Origin: Neisseria sp. KEM232 | GTDB taxonomy: Bacteria > Pseudomonadota > Gammaproteobacteria > Burkholderiales > Neisseriaceae | Length of the DNA stretch: 64,000 nucleotides | NCBI RefSeq assembly: GCF_002237445.1 | Contig: NZ_CP022527.1 | Span: 1,054,001-1,118,000 of the forward strand | Direction: 5' to 3' | In this document: positions 16,361 through 25,168 of the stretch, one piece after another | How positions within the stretch are numbered: position 1 is the stretch's first letter | Layout: every line of letters starts with the position of its first letter | Position numbers and translations under genes: made by a program | The notes under the pieces: model-generated | What the model saw: the letters and a program-made list of their open reading frames with translations, nothing else | Database searches by the model: none | Told to the model about the DNA's origin: nothing

Positions 16361-16406
16361 AAAAAGGCCGTCTGAAAACCGTTTCTACGGACTTTCAGAC
16401 GGCCTC
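16361..16406 (+). terminator. Inverted DUS pair after aroG
   Basis: AAAAAGGCCGTCTGAAAACC with a complementary copy 10 bases later. A second inverted pair lies at 16454-16493, just before the uvrD promoter. Confidence 0.75.
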
Positions 16407-16537
16407 CGACATTCGGGCAGGGCGTATCGCCCGCCGTCCGCGTCCATCCGCAGAGGCCGTCTGAAAACCCGCAAACGCATTTTCAGACGGCCTAATCCGC
16501 TAAAATACGCCCTTTCCGATTTTTCAGACGGCCTCCC

Positions 16538-18739
16538 ATGTTTCCCAACGAATCCCCCTCCGCCCTGCTGCAAAACCTCAATCCCGAACAGCTCACCGCC
16601 GTAACCTGGCCGCCGCAATCCGCGCTCGTTTTGGCGGGCGCGGGCAGCGGCAAAACGCGGGTGCTCACCACGCGAATCGCCTGGCTTTTGCAGACCAACC
16701 AGGCCAGCGTGCACAGCATCATGGCGGTAACGTTTACCAACAAGGCCGCCAAAGAAATGCAGACGCGGCTGGGCGCGATGATTCCGGTAAACGTGCGCGC
16801 CATGTGGCTGGGCACGTTCCACGGCCTGTGCCACCGCTTTTTGCGCCTGCACCACCGCGACGCGGGTCTGCCCGCCTCGTTTCAGATTCTCGACAGCGGC
16901 GACCAGCTCTCGCTCATCAAACGCCTGCTCAAAAGCCTCAACATCGCCGAAGAAATCATCGCGCCGCGCTCATTGCAGGGCTTTATCAACGCGCAAAAAG
17001 AAAGCGGCCTGCGTGCCGACGCGCTCGAAGCGCCCGACCCGCACACGCGCCGCATGATCGAGTGCTACGCCGAATACGACAAAATATGCCAGCGCGAAGG
17101 TGTAGTCGATTTTGCCGAGCTGATGCTGCGAAGCTACGAAATGCTGGCGCGCAACGAAATCCTGCGTACGCACTACCAAAACCGTTTCAGCCATATTCTG
17201 GTTGACGAATTCCAAGACACCAACAAGCTGCAATACAAATGGCTCAAGCTGATGGCGGGCAGCCACGCCGCCGTGTTTGCCGTGGGCGACGACGACCAGA
17301 GCATCTACCGCTTTCGCGGCGCACACGTCGGCAACATGACCGCGCTGATGCAGGAATTTCACATCGACGCGCCAGTGAAACTCGAACAAAACTACCGCTC
17401 GGTGGGCAACATTCTTGCTGCCGCCAACGCCGTGATTGAAAACAACGGCGATCGTTTGGGCAAAAACCTGCGCACCGATGCCGAAGCGGGCGACAAAATC
17501 CGCTTTTTCTCCGCGCCCTCCGATTTTGACGAAGCGCAGTTTGTCGTTGAAGAAACCAAAGCCCTGCACCGCGAAGGCAAGCTGTTGCGCGAAACCGCCG
17601 TGCTCTACCGCAGCAATGCCCAATCGCGCGTGATCGAACAAGCCCTGTTCCGCAGCGGCCTGCCCTACAAAATCTACGGCGGCCTGCGCTTTTACGAGCG
17701 GCAGGAAATCAAACACGCCCTTGCCTACCTGCGTCTGGCGGTCAATCCCGACGACGACAACGCCCTGTTGCGCGTAATCAATGTACCGCCGCGCGGCATC
17801 GGCGCGCGCACGATTGAAAACATTCAGACGGCCTCTGCCGAAACCGGTGTGTCGCTGTGGCAGGCCGCCTGCGCCGCCGGTGCGAAAGCCGCCAAAGTGG
17901 CCGCCTTCGTGCGCCTGATCGAAAACCTGCGCACCCAAGTCGGCCAAATGCCGCTGGCCGAAATCATGTCCGGCATCGTGCGCGACAGCGGCCTTATCGA
18001 GTATTACCAAACGCAAAAAGGCGACCACCAAGACCGTTTGGACAACCTCGACGAACTGGTCAACGCCGCCATCGCGTTCAAGCCCGAAGAGAGCAATTTT
18101 GAAATCCTGCCCGACAACGCCGCCGCCGACCCGGCCTTTCCCGTGCTGGCCTTTTTGAGCAACGCCGCGCTCGAATCGGGCGAAAACCAGGCGGGCGAAG
18201 GCGAAGACGCGGTGCAGCTGATGACCGTGCACGCCGCCAAAGGCTTGGAATTTGACACCGTGTTCCTCACCGGCATGGAAGAAGGCCGCTTCCCCAGCGA
18301 ACTCTCGCTGGCCGAGCGCGGCGGCCTCGAAGAAGAACGCCGTTTGATGTACGTTGCCATCACGCGCGCGCGCAAACGGCTGTATATCAGCATGGCGCAA
18401 CAGCGGATGCTGCACGGCCAAACCCAATTCGGCGTGGTGTCGCGCTTTGTCGAAGAAATCCCGCCCCAAGTGCTGCACTTTCTCTCGCCGCCAAAAACCG
18501 CTACTTTCGCCGACGCGCCCCAAACGCGCCGCAGCGACATACGCGCCTCCGAAAGCTACCAACCGGCGCAAAGCTACGCGGGTTTCCGCATCGGCCAAAA
18601 CGTGCGCCACGCCAAATTCGGCACAGGCGTGATTATCGACGCCGCCGACAAGGGCCAATCCGCCCGCCTGACCATCAATTTCGGCAAACAGGGCGTGAAA
18701 GAACTGGATACCGCGTTTGCCAAATTAGAGGCCGTCTGA
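16538..18739 (+). CDS. uvrD: UvrD-type superfamily 1 DNA helicase
   Basis: 3'-5' helicase for nucleotide excision and mismatch repair, 733 residues. Motifs in order: Q-motif NPEQLTAVT, Walker A AGAGSGKT (33-40), TFTNKAAKEM, Walker B DEFQDTN (near 221), GDDDQSIYRFRGA, the LEQNYRS motif, VHAAKGLEFD (motif V) and YVAITRARKRL (motif VI). The C-terminal FRIGQNVRHAKFGTG segment is the UvrD Tudor-like RNA polymerase-binding domain, which separates UvrD from Rep. A DUS (TTTTCAGACGGCCTCCC) abuts the ATG, with TAAAAT at 16501-16506 as a likely -10. The stop codon is the TGA of another DUS. Confidence 0.93.
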   Translation: MFPNESPSALLQNLNPEQLTAVTWPPQSALVLAGAGSGKTRVLTTRIAWLLQTNQASVHSIMAVTFTNKAAKEMQTRLGAMIPVNVRAMWLGTFHGLCHRFLRLHHRDAGLPASFQILDSGDQLSLIKRLLKSLNIAEEIIAPRSLQGFINAQKESGLRADALEAPDPHTRRMIECYAEYDKICQREGVVDFAELMLRSYEMLARNEILRTHYQNRFSHILVDEFQDTNKLQYKWLKLMAGSHAAVFAVGDDDQSIYRFRGAHVGNMTALMQEFHIDAPVKLEQNYRSVGNILAAANAVIENNGDRLGKNLRTDAEAGDKIRFFSAPSDFDEAQFVVEETKALHREGKLLRETAVLYRSNAQSRVIEQALFRSGLPYKIYGGLRFYERQEIKHALAYLRLAVNPDDDNALLRVINVPPRGIGARTIENIQTASAETGVSLWQAACAAGAKAAKVAAFVRLIENLRTQVGQMPLAEIMSGIVRDSGLIEYYQTQKGDHQDRLDNLDELVNAAIAFKPEESNFEILPDNAAADPAFPVLAFLSNAALESGENQAGEGEDAVQLMTVHAAKGLEFDTVFLTGMEEGRFPSELSLAERGGLEEERRLMYVAITRARKRLYISMAQQRMLHGQTQFGVVSRFVEEIPPQVLHFLSPPKTATFADAPQTRRSDIRASESYQPAQSYAGFRIGQNVRHAKFGTGVIIDAADKGQSARLTINFGKQGVKELDTAFAKLEAV

Positions 18740-18770
18740 AAGTAGGGCTTCAAGGCAGTGAAAACAAAAA

Positions 18771-18800
18771 AGGCCGTCTGAAAGCCGTTTCAGACGGCCT
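18771..18800 (+). terminator. Inverted DUS pair after uvrD
   Basis: AGGCCGTCTGAAA, 4-base loop, complement. TGCTACAAT (18814-18822), an extended -10 for the FKBP gene, follows. Confidence 0.75.
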
Positions 18801-18901
18801 CGCGCCAAACCCTGCTACAATGCGCCCGCATATGCCGTCTGCAACGGCGCACGCCTTTTCAGACGGCCTTCCGTTTCCCAACCGACACAAAGGAGCACAT
18901 C

Positions 18902-19225
18902 ATGAGCCTCATCATCGAAGACATCGAAACCGGCAGCGGCACCGAAGCCGAAAAAGGCCGCCGCATCAGCGTCCACTACACCGGCCGCCTCGCCGACGGC
19001 AGCAAATTCGATTCCAGCCTCGACCGCGGCCAGCCCTTCGAGTTCAAACTCGGCGCAGGTCAGGTTATCCGCGGCTGGGATGAAGGCTTCGCCGGCATGA
19101 AGGAAGGCGGAAAACGCAAGCTCACCATCCCGCCCGAAATGGGCTACGGCGCTCGCGGCGCGGGTGGCGTGATTCCGCCGAACGCCACGCTGGTATTCGA
19201 AGTAGAGCTGTTGAAAGTACACTGA
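18902..19225 (+). CDS. FKBP-type peptidyl-prolyl cis-trans isomerase
   Basis: 107-residue single FKBP domain without signal peptide, so cytoplasmic. The FK506-binding core is intact: VHYTGRLADGSKFDSSLDRG, FKLGAGQVIRGWDEGF, the GMKEGGKRKLTIPPEMGYG flap and IPPNATLVFEVELLKV. This matches the small neisserial FKBP and eukaryotic FKBP12 more closely than SlyD (no metal-binding tail). AAAGGAG precedes the ATG. The next gene begins 54 bases on, same strand. Confidence 0.93.
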   Translation: MSLIIEDIETGSGTEAEKGRRISVHYTGRLADGSKFDSSLDRGQPFEFKLGAGQVIRGWDEGFAGMKEGGKRKLTIPPEMGYGARGAGGVIPPNATLVFEVELLKVH

Positions 19226-19279
19226 AGCCGTCCGAACAGGCGGCAGCCGCATTTTCCGAACAGAAAAAGGAACGACACA

Positions 19280-19822
19280 ATGACCATCGACACACAAGCC
19301 GTATTGGATTTCTGGTTTTCCGAAGAAAGCCGCCCCTACTGGTTTGCCGAAAGCAAAGAATTCGACGAAAAAATCCGCCTCCTCTTCTTCCCCCTGTGGC
19401 GGCAGGCGGCGGCGGGCGAACTTTCGGGCTGGCGCAAAACCATGCAGGGCAGGCTGGCCGAAATCATCATTCTCGACCAGTTTTCGCGCAACCTCTTCCG
19501 CAACAGCCCGCAGGCTTTCGCGCAGGACTTGGCCGCGCTGTGCCTGGCGCAGGAAGCCATCACCCGCCCCGGCTTCGCCTCGATGACGCCCGACGAGCGC
19601 CAGTTTGTCATCATGCCCTTCATGCACAGCGAAAGCCCCGAAGTGCACGCCCATGCCGTCGGCGTCTTCAAACAATACGCCCCCGGCAACCCGCTGGATT
19701 TCGAACTCAAACACCAGCTCGTCATCAGCCGCTTCGGCCGCTATCCGCACCGCAACGCCGTGCTGGGACGCGAAAGCACGCCCGACGAAATCGCCTTTCT
19801 CGAAGGCCGACGCGGCTTTTAA
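19280..19822 (+). CDS. DUF924-family protein
   Basis: 180-residue helical protein of the DUF924 (YPO3983-like) family. The hallmarks are VLDFWFSEE at the N-terminus, WFAESKEFDEKIR, the ILDQFSRNLFRNSPQAFAQD block, FIMPFMHSE-type sequence and the RFGRYPHRNAVLGRESTPDE ending. Structure in the family is TPR-like; the molecular function is not established. AAAAAGGAAC ribosome site. It lies between the FKBP gene and pyrD on one strand. Confidence 0.88.
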   Translation: MTIDTQAVLDFWFSEESRPYWFAESKEFDEKIRLLFFPLWRQAAAGELSGWRKTMQGRLAEIIILDQFSRNLFRNSPQAFAQDLAALCLAQEAITRPGFASMTPDERQFVIMPFMHSESPEVHAHAVGVFKQYAPGNPLDFELKHQLVISRFGRYPHRNAVLGRESTPDEIAFLEGRRGF

Positions 19823-19900
19823 ACACGGCGGCACAACTGATAAAACGGACGGATTCGGGTAGAATCCGCCCGTTTTTTTCTTTTCAGACGGCCTCCAACC

Positions 19901-20905
19901 ATGTATTCCCTGCTCCGCCCCCTCGTGTTCGCCCTCGATCCCGAAAAAGCCCACCACCTCGCCCTCAACGCCCTGAAAACCGCCGCCTGCTGCGGCCTGC
20001 TGCCCGCCGTGGAGCGCGACACGCGCCCGACGCCGCTGATGGGCATGACCCTGCCCAACCCCGTCGGCCTCGCCGCCGGCCTCGACAAAAACGGCGCCTA
20101 CACCGACGCCCTTTTCGCGCTGGGCTTCGGCTTCGTCGAAGTCGGCACCGTCACCCCCCTACCCCAGCGCGGCAACCCGCAGCCGCGCCTGTTCCGCGTG
20201 CCCGAACAGCGCGCCATCGTCAACCGCATGGGCTTCAACAACGAAGGCATCGACGCGATGATACGCCACCTGGAAAAAAGCCGCCGCCGCGGCATCCTCG
20301 GCATCAACATCGGCAAAAACGCCGTCACACCGATGGAAAACGCGGCCGACGACTATTTGATCTGCCTCGAAAAAGCCTACGCCCACGCCGACTACATCAC
20401 CGTCAATATCTCCTCGCCCAACACCAAAAACCTGCGCGAGCTGCAAGGCGGAGACGAACTCACCGCCCTGCTCGCCGCCCTGAAAGACAAACAGGCACAC
20501 CTCTCTGCCGCGCACGGAAAATACGTCCCCCTCGCCGTCAAAATCGCGCCCGATTTGGACGAAGCGCAGATTGCCGACATCGCCCGCGTCGTCAAAGCAG
20601 TGGAAATGGACGGCATCATTGCCACCAACACCACCATCGACAAAACCGCCCTCGGCAGCCACCCTCTTGCCGCCGAAGCGGGCGGCCTCTCGGGCGAACC
20701 AGTGCGCGAAAAAAGCAACCGCGTCCTGCAGCTTCTGGCGCAGCATATCGACGGCAAACTCCCCATAATCGGCGTGGGCGGCATCATGAGCGGCAGCGAC
20801 GCCGCCGAAAAACTCCGCCTCGGCGCCACGGCTGTACAGCTGTACAGCGGCATGGTCTACCGGGGCACGGAGCTGGTGCGCGAGTGCATCGAAGCCTGCC
20901 GCTGA
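19901..20905 (+). CDS. pyrD: Dihydroorotate dehydrogenase (quinone), class 2
   Basis: Fourth step of pyrimidine synthesis; membrane-associated FMN enzyme that passes electrons to quinone. 334 residues. The class-2 N-terminal helix (MYSLLRPLVFALDPEKAHH) is present, then NPVGLAAGLDKNG, GFVEVGTVTPLPQ-type strand, NRMGFNNEG, NISSPNTKNLR with the FMN contacts, the catalytic-Ser region, IATNTTIDK and GVGGIMSGSDAAEK. TAGAAT (19860-19865) is a possible -10, and a DUS sits just before the ATG. Confidence 0.95.
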   Translation: MYSLLRPLVFALDPEKAHHLALNALKTAACCGLLPAVERDTRPTPLMGMTLPNPVGLAAGLDKNGAYTDALFALGFGFVEVGTVTPLPQRGNPQPRLFRVPEQRAIVNRMGFNNEGIDAMIRHLEKSRRRGILGINIGKNAVTPMENAADDYLICLEKAYAHADYITVNISSPNTKNLRELQGGDELTALLAALKDKQAHLSAAHGKYVPLAVKIAPDLDEAQIADIARVVKAVEMDGIIATNTTIDKTALGSHPLAAEAGGLSGEPVREKSNRVLQLLAQHIDGKLPIIGVGGIMSGSDAAEKLRLGATAVQLYSGMVYRGTELVRECIEACR

Positions 20906-20920
20906 GCGGAAAAAACACAG

Positions 20921-20960
20921 AGGCCGTCTGAAATCCGCCGTCGGTTTTTTCAGACGGCCT
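20921..20960 (+). terminator. Inverted DUS pair after pyrD
   Basis: AGGCCGTCTGAAA and TTTCAGACGGCCT. A second inverted pair at 21014-21051 abuts the MITE-like element. Confidence 0.75.
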
Positions 20961-21050
20961 TCTTGTATGGCCGGAACGGCGGCGGGCGGCAGGTGCAAAC
21001 GCGGAAAACACACAAGGCCGTCTGAAAGCGCTACGGGCTTTCAGACGGCC

Positions 21051-21215
21051 TAGGGCGTGTTGACATTCGGCTTTTGAAGCGGATTTTTCGTCAGAAAATG
21101 GCAGATGCAAGGCAAAAATGCGAGCCTATGCCGTCCATAGGCGAGTATTTTTAACGCGGCAGATGCCGTTTTATGGCGGAAAAGCCTCCAAAACGCTGAT
21201 TGTCAACACGCCCTA
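21051..21215. mobile_element. MITE-like element with terminal inverted repeats
   Basis: A 165-bp stretch whose ends are matching inverted repeats: TAGGGCGTGTTGACATTCGG at the left and the complement of TAGGGCGTGTTGACAATCAG at the right, extended imperfectly inward. It has internal short inverted repeats (CCTATG-CCGTC-CATAGG) and no reading frame. It lies between pyrD and tamB and directly abuts a DUS copy on its left. Size, ends and lack of coding content fit a non-autonomous transposable element distinct from the Correia family. Confidence 0.65.
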
Positions 21216-21235
21216 GTATTTCAGACGGCCTTTTG

Positions 21236-24200
21236 TCAGTCGAAGCGGACGACGTATTTGATTTCGCCGCCCGAAGACACCGAGCCGACGCGGACGATGG
21301 CCTGGATGCTGCGCGTGAGCTGGTAGACGAGTTTGACCGTCTGGCTGGCGCTGTTGAGGCCGAACTCGTAGCCCAGATACAGCTCGCTTGTCAGCTGCTT
21401 GCCGACGGTGAGCACCTGCTCGGCGGGGTTGAGTTCGCCCGTCTGCGCGTTGCGGCTGCGCTGGCTGGTCATGCCGAAGTCGTCGACCAGGCCGATGCGG
21501 TCGTTGAGTTTGCCCGCGAGGAAGGCGCTGGCGGCGGTAGAGAGGGCGGCATTGTCGCCGTCGCTGCCGCTGCTGGCGCGGTTGAGGATGAGCCAGGAGA
21601 GCTTGTCTTTTTCGCTCATCGGCTCGTTGGCGACGAGGGTGACGCGCGGGTTGTCGAGGCTGCCGACCGCTTCCACGCCCGCACCCACGGGCGAGAGGTT
21701 GCGCACGGCGCGGATGTTGAGGTTGGGGCTGGACAAGGGGCCGACAAAGGATACCGTGCCTTTGGTGATGTTCAAATCCTGGCCGTAGGCTTTGTATTTG
21801 CCTTTGACGACTTTAATCGTGCCGACACCCTGCACGTCCTGCTTGGGCTTGGCGGTGAGGTTGAGCTGGCCGCCGAGGGTGACGTCCACGCCTTCGCCTT
21901 TGAAATAGACCTTGTCGTTGAGATCGAGGGTCACGTCCATGCTGATGGGCACGGCGGCGGAGGGTTCTTTTTTCGCTTCGCCTATCACTTCCACGTCGTC
22001 GTCCAGCGTCGGCATACCCGATTTCTGCATGCCGAAGCGGCCTTCGTCCACTTTCAGACGGCCTGTGAGGGTGATGCCGTTTTTCTCGGTGTAGAGCAGC
22101 CGGGTGTCGCCGCTGACGGCGAGGCGGCGGCGCGGTTTGTCGAGGATTTCATATTTGTCGAACACGGCCGAGGCATCGACGACGGGGATGCCGCCGCCCC
22201 AGCCGACGCTGCCCGCAAGGGCGACGCTGCCGCTGCCGCGTTGGAATTTGAGCGTCTGTATCTGCCATTCGCGGCCGACGAAGCGCGAACGCAGGCTGCC
22301 GTTGTCGAGGATAACGCCGAGGTCGCGGTTGATGTAGTAAAGACCGCTGCCCTCGAGCGTGCCGTCCAGCTGCGGGTCGCCGACGCGGCCGCCGACGGTG
22401 GCCGCCGACGCCAGTCTGCCTTTCACGCTTTGGCCGACGGGCATCAGGTTTTTCAGCGCGGCCAGGTCGGGGATGTCGAGTTTGACGCTGCCGGACACGG
22501 GCGCGAGCAGGATGGAGCTGCCGAACTGCTGGCTGATGCCGACGCTGCCGGAGAGTTCGCCGTAGCGGGTTTTGCCGGAGATTTGGTTGTCGATGCGGCC
22601 GTTTTGCAGGCGGGTTTGCAAAACGAGGCCGGTCAGGCCGAGCGCCTGTTTGCGGTAGGCGATGATGATGTCGCCCGACTGCTGGCGCACGTTGAGGAAG
22701 CCGCGCGCGTCGCGGCTGTAGGCCAGATCCCAGTCGGCGGCGAGGATGAGGTTGTGTTCGACGGGCGGCTTGAAGAAGCTGTGCAGCTCGGCGACGTTGA
22801 GGTTGGCGGCGCTGCCTTTGCTGGTGAGGCCGTTTTGTTTGTCCCACACAAAGCGTTCCATGTTCAGACGGCCGCCCATCGCCGCCCACTGCGCCGCGCC
22901 CAGCACCACGCGCTGCGCGCCCGCTTCGAGGGCGAGGCGGTTTTGCAGTTTGAGGTTGAAGCCGCCCGACAGATCGAGCCTGCCCAGCGTGCCTTTCCAA
23001 ACGTTGTCTTTGTTCAGGCCGCCGTCGGCTTCGAGGTCGAGTTTGTAGTGTTTGCCGCCCATCGCCATGCTGCCGTCGGCGCGCACGCTGTGGCGCAGGC
23101 CGGTGCCGGCGACGGCGGCGTTGACGGTGTCGATGCGCGTGCCGTCTTTGCCGCCCGCCACGATGTCGCGGCCGCGCACTTGGAGGTTGAGCGGCAGGCT
23201 GTAATCGGGCGAGGCGGCGGCTTTGAAGTCGAGTTCGCGCACCGACAGTGCGTTTTGCACGCGCAAGCCGCGCACGCTGCCCGTGAGGTCGGCGGCGAGT
23301 TTTTTCGGGTCGCCCGCGATGTAGCCTTTGGCATTGAGGGCGCCGCCGAGGCCGAAGCCGAATTTGTCGAGTTCGGGGGCGGCAAGGTCGAGGTTGAGGC
23401 GGTCGCCCGCTTTGCCGAAGCTGCCGTCGGCTTTGAGGCGGTTGCGGCCGAGAATGATGTCGGCTTTGGCGCGGCTGAGGTGCTGTTTTTCATACTGCAC
23501 GTCGGCGCTGCCGGAGAGGACGGCGCCGGAGAGGGTGCTGTTGCCGAATTTCATTTTGCCGTTCAAAACGAGGTCGGCCAATTCGCCGCTCAGGGAGATG
23601 CCGCCGTTGACGCTGCCTGCGGGCAGGTCGGGATGGAGTTTGGCGGGGTTGAAGCGTTCGGAGGCGATTTCGGCGGACAGCAGGCGGCGGTTGAAGAGTT
23701 CGAGTTTGCCGCGCGCGTCGAGCGAGCCGCCGCCGTCGGGGCGCACGGAGGCGGAGACGATTTCGAGGGTGCGCTGGCCGAGTTTGGCGTCGGCGGCGAT
23801 TTTCAGACGGCCTTCGCTTTTGGCGCGGCGCGAGGCGATGTCCCACACGGCTTCGGGTTCGCGGTAGCTGCCGCGCAGGCCGATTGTGCCGTTGAAGGTG
23901 TCGTCGTAGGCCGTCTGAACGAGGTCGGCGGCGGTGATGTCTTTGAGTGCCGCCTCGAGGGCGAAGGTGTTGCGGCCGGTGTCGGTTTCGCCGCCGAACA
24001 CCAGCCGTCCGCCGCCGAGCAGGGCGGCTTCGACGCCGTAGAGTTTGAGTACGCCGTCGCTGCCGACGGTGAAGTCGCCCAGCAGGCTGCGGACGGGGAT
24101 GCCGTTTTGGTCGGCGGGGGCGGCGGCGCGGTTGGCCAGGTCGATCGAGCCTTCGAGCGCCAGTCCGCGCTGTGCGGAGGGGACGATGGTGGCGTCGAAG

Positions 24201-25168
24201 TCGAAGTCGGCTTCGGGCGCGCCTTCGGCGAAGACGGCGGGGTCGATGCCGCTGCCTTTAATCAGGACGTGGTCGATTTGTTTGTCGAGGCGGTTTTCAA
24301 ACAGGCTGACGAGGGCGTCGGCGTTCAGTTTGATGTCGCCGCTGGCGAGGCGGGCGGTGAGGGCGGTTTGTTTGAGGTCGCCCGCCAGTTTGAGCTGTGT
24401 TTCGCTGACGATGTCGTCGAGCACGGCCATGCCGCCGAAGCTGCCTTTGAGGGCGAAGGGGGAGGCCGTCTGAATTTCCAGCGTGCCGTCGTTGCCGCTC
24501 CACGGGGTGACGAGGCGGGAGACGGTGAGTTTGTGGCTGCGGCGGTTGTAGGCGTAAGCGGCGTCGATGCGGGTGACGAAGACGGTGCGGGCTTTGCCGC
24601 TGCTGATGCTGCCGACGGCGAGTTTGTCAATCTGCACGGCCAGCGGCAGGTCTATGCTTTCGGGCAGTTTGGCGGGCGGGCTGTCTTTGGGCGGCGTGGG
24701 TTTGCTTTGGATGTGGATGTCGCCCGCGTCTATCTTTTCGATGTGCAGGAGGCCGTCTGAAAAGATTTGCCGGGGCCGCCATTGGAAGGCGAGGCGGCTG
24801 ATTTCGATGTCGGCGGAGGGCGTCCGCACCGTCCAGCCGTCGCCTTCGAAGCCGTGCCACAGCGTGCCTTTGAGGGTTTTGCTGCCGATATGCACGCCGC
24901 CCAGTTCGGGCAGGCGGTAGAGGGCGGCGCGCAGGCCGGATTCGGTGGCGGCGAGCCAGTAGAGCGCGCCCGCCAGCGTCAGAACGAGGATGAGGAGGAG
25001 CCACAGCAGGGCTTTGATAAGGCGGCGCGGCAGGCTTTTTTTCGGCTTTTTCGGGTTTTCAGACGGCCTTTTGCCGTTTGCGCCGCCTTCGTTTTCAGAC
25101 GGCACGGGGGTGAGGTTTTCGTTTTTTTCAGACGGCCTTTCGGCAGCGTTGTCGTGTGTCGCGGTCAT
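21236..25168 (-). CDS. tamB: Translocation and assembly module subunit TamB
   Basis: 1310-residue inner-membrane-anchored, periplasm-spanning protein that with TamA helps insert outer-membrane proteins or transfer phospholipids. One transmembrane helix (LIKALLWLLLILVLTLAGAL) lies near residues 51-72, followed by more than 1200 residues of beta-rich repeats and a C-terminal DUF490/TamB domain ending in aromatic-D (KYVVRFD). The first 50 residues, cytoplasmic, contain three DUS-encoded peptides (RPSEK, PSEN, RPSEN). Its ATG immediately follows the tamA stop (TAAATG, no gap), so the two are co-translated. Confidence 0.92.
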   Translation of the reverse strand: MTATHDNAAERPSEKNENLTPVPSENEGGANGKRPSENPKKPKKSLPRRLIKALLWLLLILVLTLAGALYWLAATESGLRAALYRLPELGGVHIGSKTLKGTLWHGFEGDGWTVRTPSADIEISRLAFQWRPRQIFSDGLLHIEKIDAGDIHIQSKPTPPKDSPPAKLPESIDLPLAVQIDKLAVGSISSGKARTVFVTRIDAAYAYNRRSHKLTVSRLVTPWSGNDGTLEIQTASPFALKGSFGGMAVLDDIVSETQLKLAGDLKQTALTARLASGDIKLNADALVSLFENRLDKQIDHVLIKGSGIDPAVFAEGAPEADFDFDATIVPSAQRGLALEGSIDLANRAAAPADQNGIPVRSLLGDFTVGSDGVLKLYGVEAALLGGGRLVFGGETDTGRNTFALEAALKDITAADLVQTAYDDTFNGTIGLRGSYREPEAVWDIASRRAKSEGRLKIAADAKLGQRTLEIVSASVRPDGGGSLDARGKLELFNRRLLSAEIASERFNPAKLHPDLPAGSVNGGISLSGELADLVLNGKMKFGNSTLSGAVLSGSADVQYEKQHLSRAKADIILGRNRLKADGSFGKAGDRLNLDLAAPELDKFGFGLGGALNAKGYIAGDPKKLAADLTGSVRGLRVQNALSVRELDFKAAASPDYSLPLNLQVRGRDIVAGGKDGTRIDTVNAAVAGTGLRHSVRADGSMAMGGKHYKLDLEADGGLNKDNVWKGTLGRLDLSGGFNLKLQNRLALEAGAQRVVLGAAQWAAMGGRLNMERFVWDKQNGLTSKGSAANLNVAELHSFFKPPVEHNLILAADWDLAYSRDARGFLNVRQQSGDIIIAYRKQALGLTGLVLQTRLQNGRIDNQISGKTRYGELSGSVGISQQFGSSILLAPVSGSVKLDIPDLAALKNLMPVGQSVKGRLASAATVGGRVGDPQLDGTLEGSGLYYINRDLGVILDNGSLRSRFVGREWQIQTLKFQRGSGSVALAGSVGWGGGIPVVDASAVFDKYEILDKPRRRLAVSGDTRLLYTEKNGITLTGRLKVDEGRFGMQKSGMPTLDDDVEVIGEAKKEPSAAVPISMDVTLDLNDKVYFKGEGVDVTLGGQLNLTAKPKQDVQGVGTIKVVKGKYKAYGQDLNITKGTVSFVGPLSSPNLNIRAVRNLSPVGAGVEAVGSLDNPRVTLVANEPMSEKDKLSWLILNRASSGSDGDNAALSTAASAFLAGKLNDRIGLVDDFGMTSQRSRNAQTGELNPAEQVLTVGKQLTSELYLGYEFGLNSASQTVKLVYQLTRSIQAIVRVGSVSSGGEIKYVVRFD

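Noticed and set aside
19396..20931. 511-codon Arg/Pro-rich plus-strand frame across DUF924 and pyrD
   Set aside because: Frame-shifted reading of two well-supported genes.
21200..24760. 1186-codon open frame on the plus strand
   Set aside because: It is the complement of tamB; its Val/Ala/Glu/Gly-rich sequence is the product of GC-rich antisense codons. tamB has clear domains.
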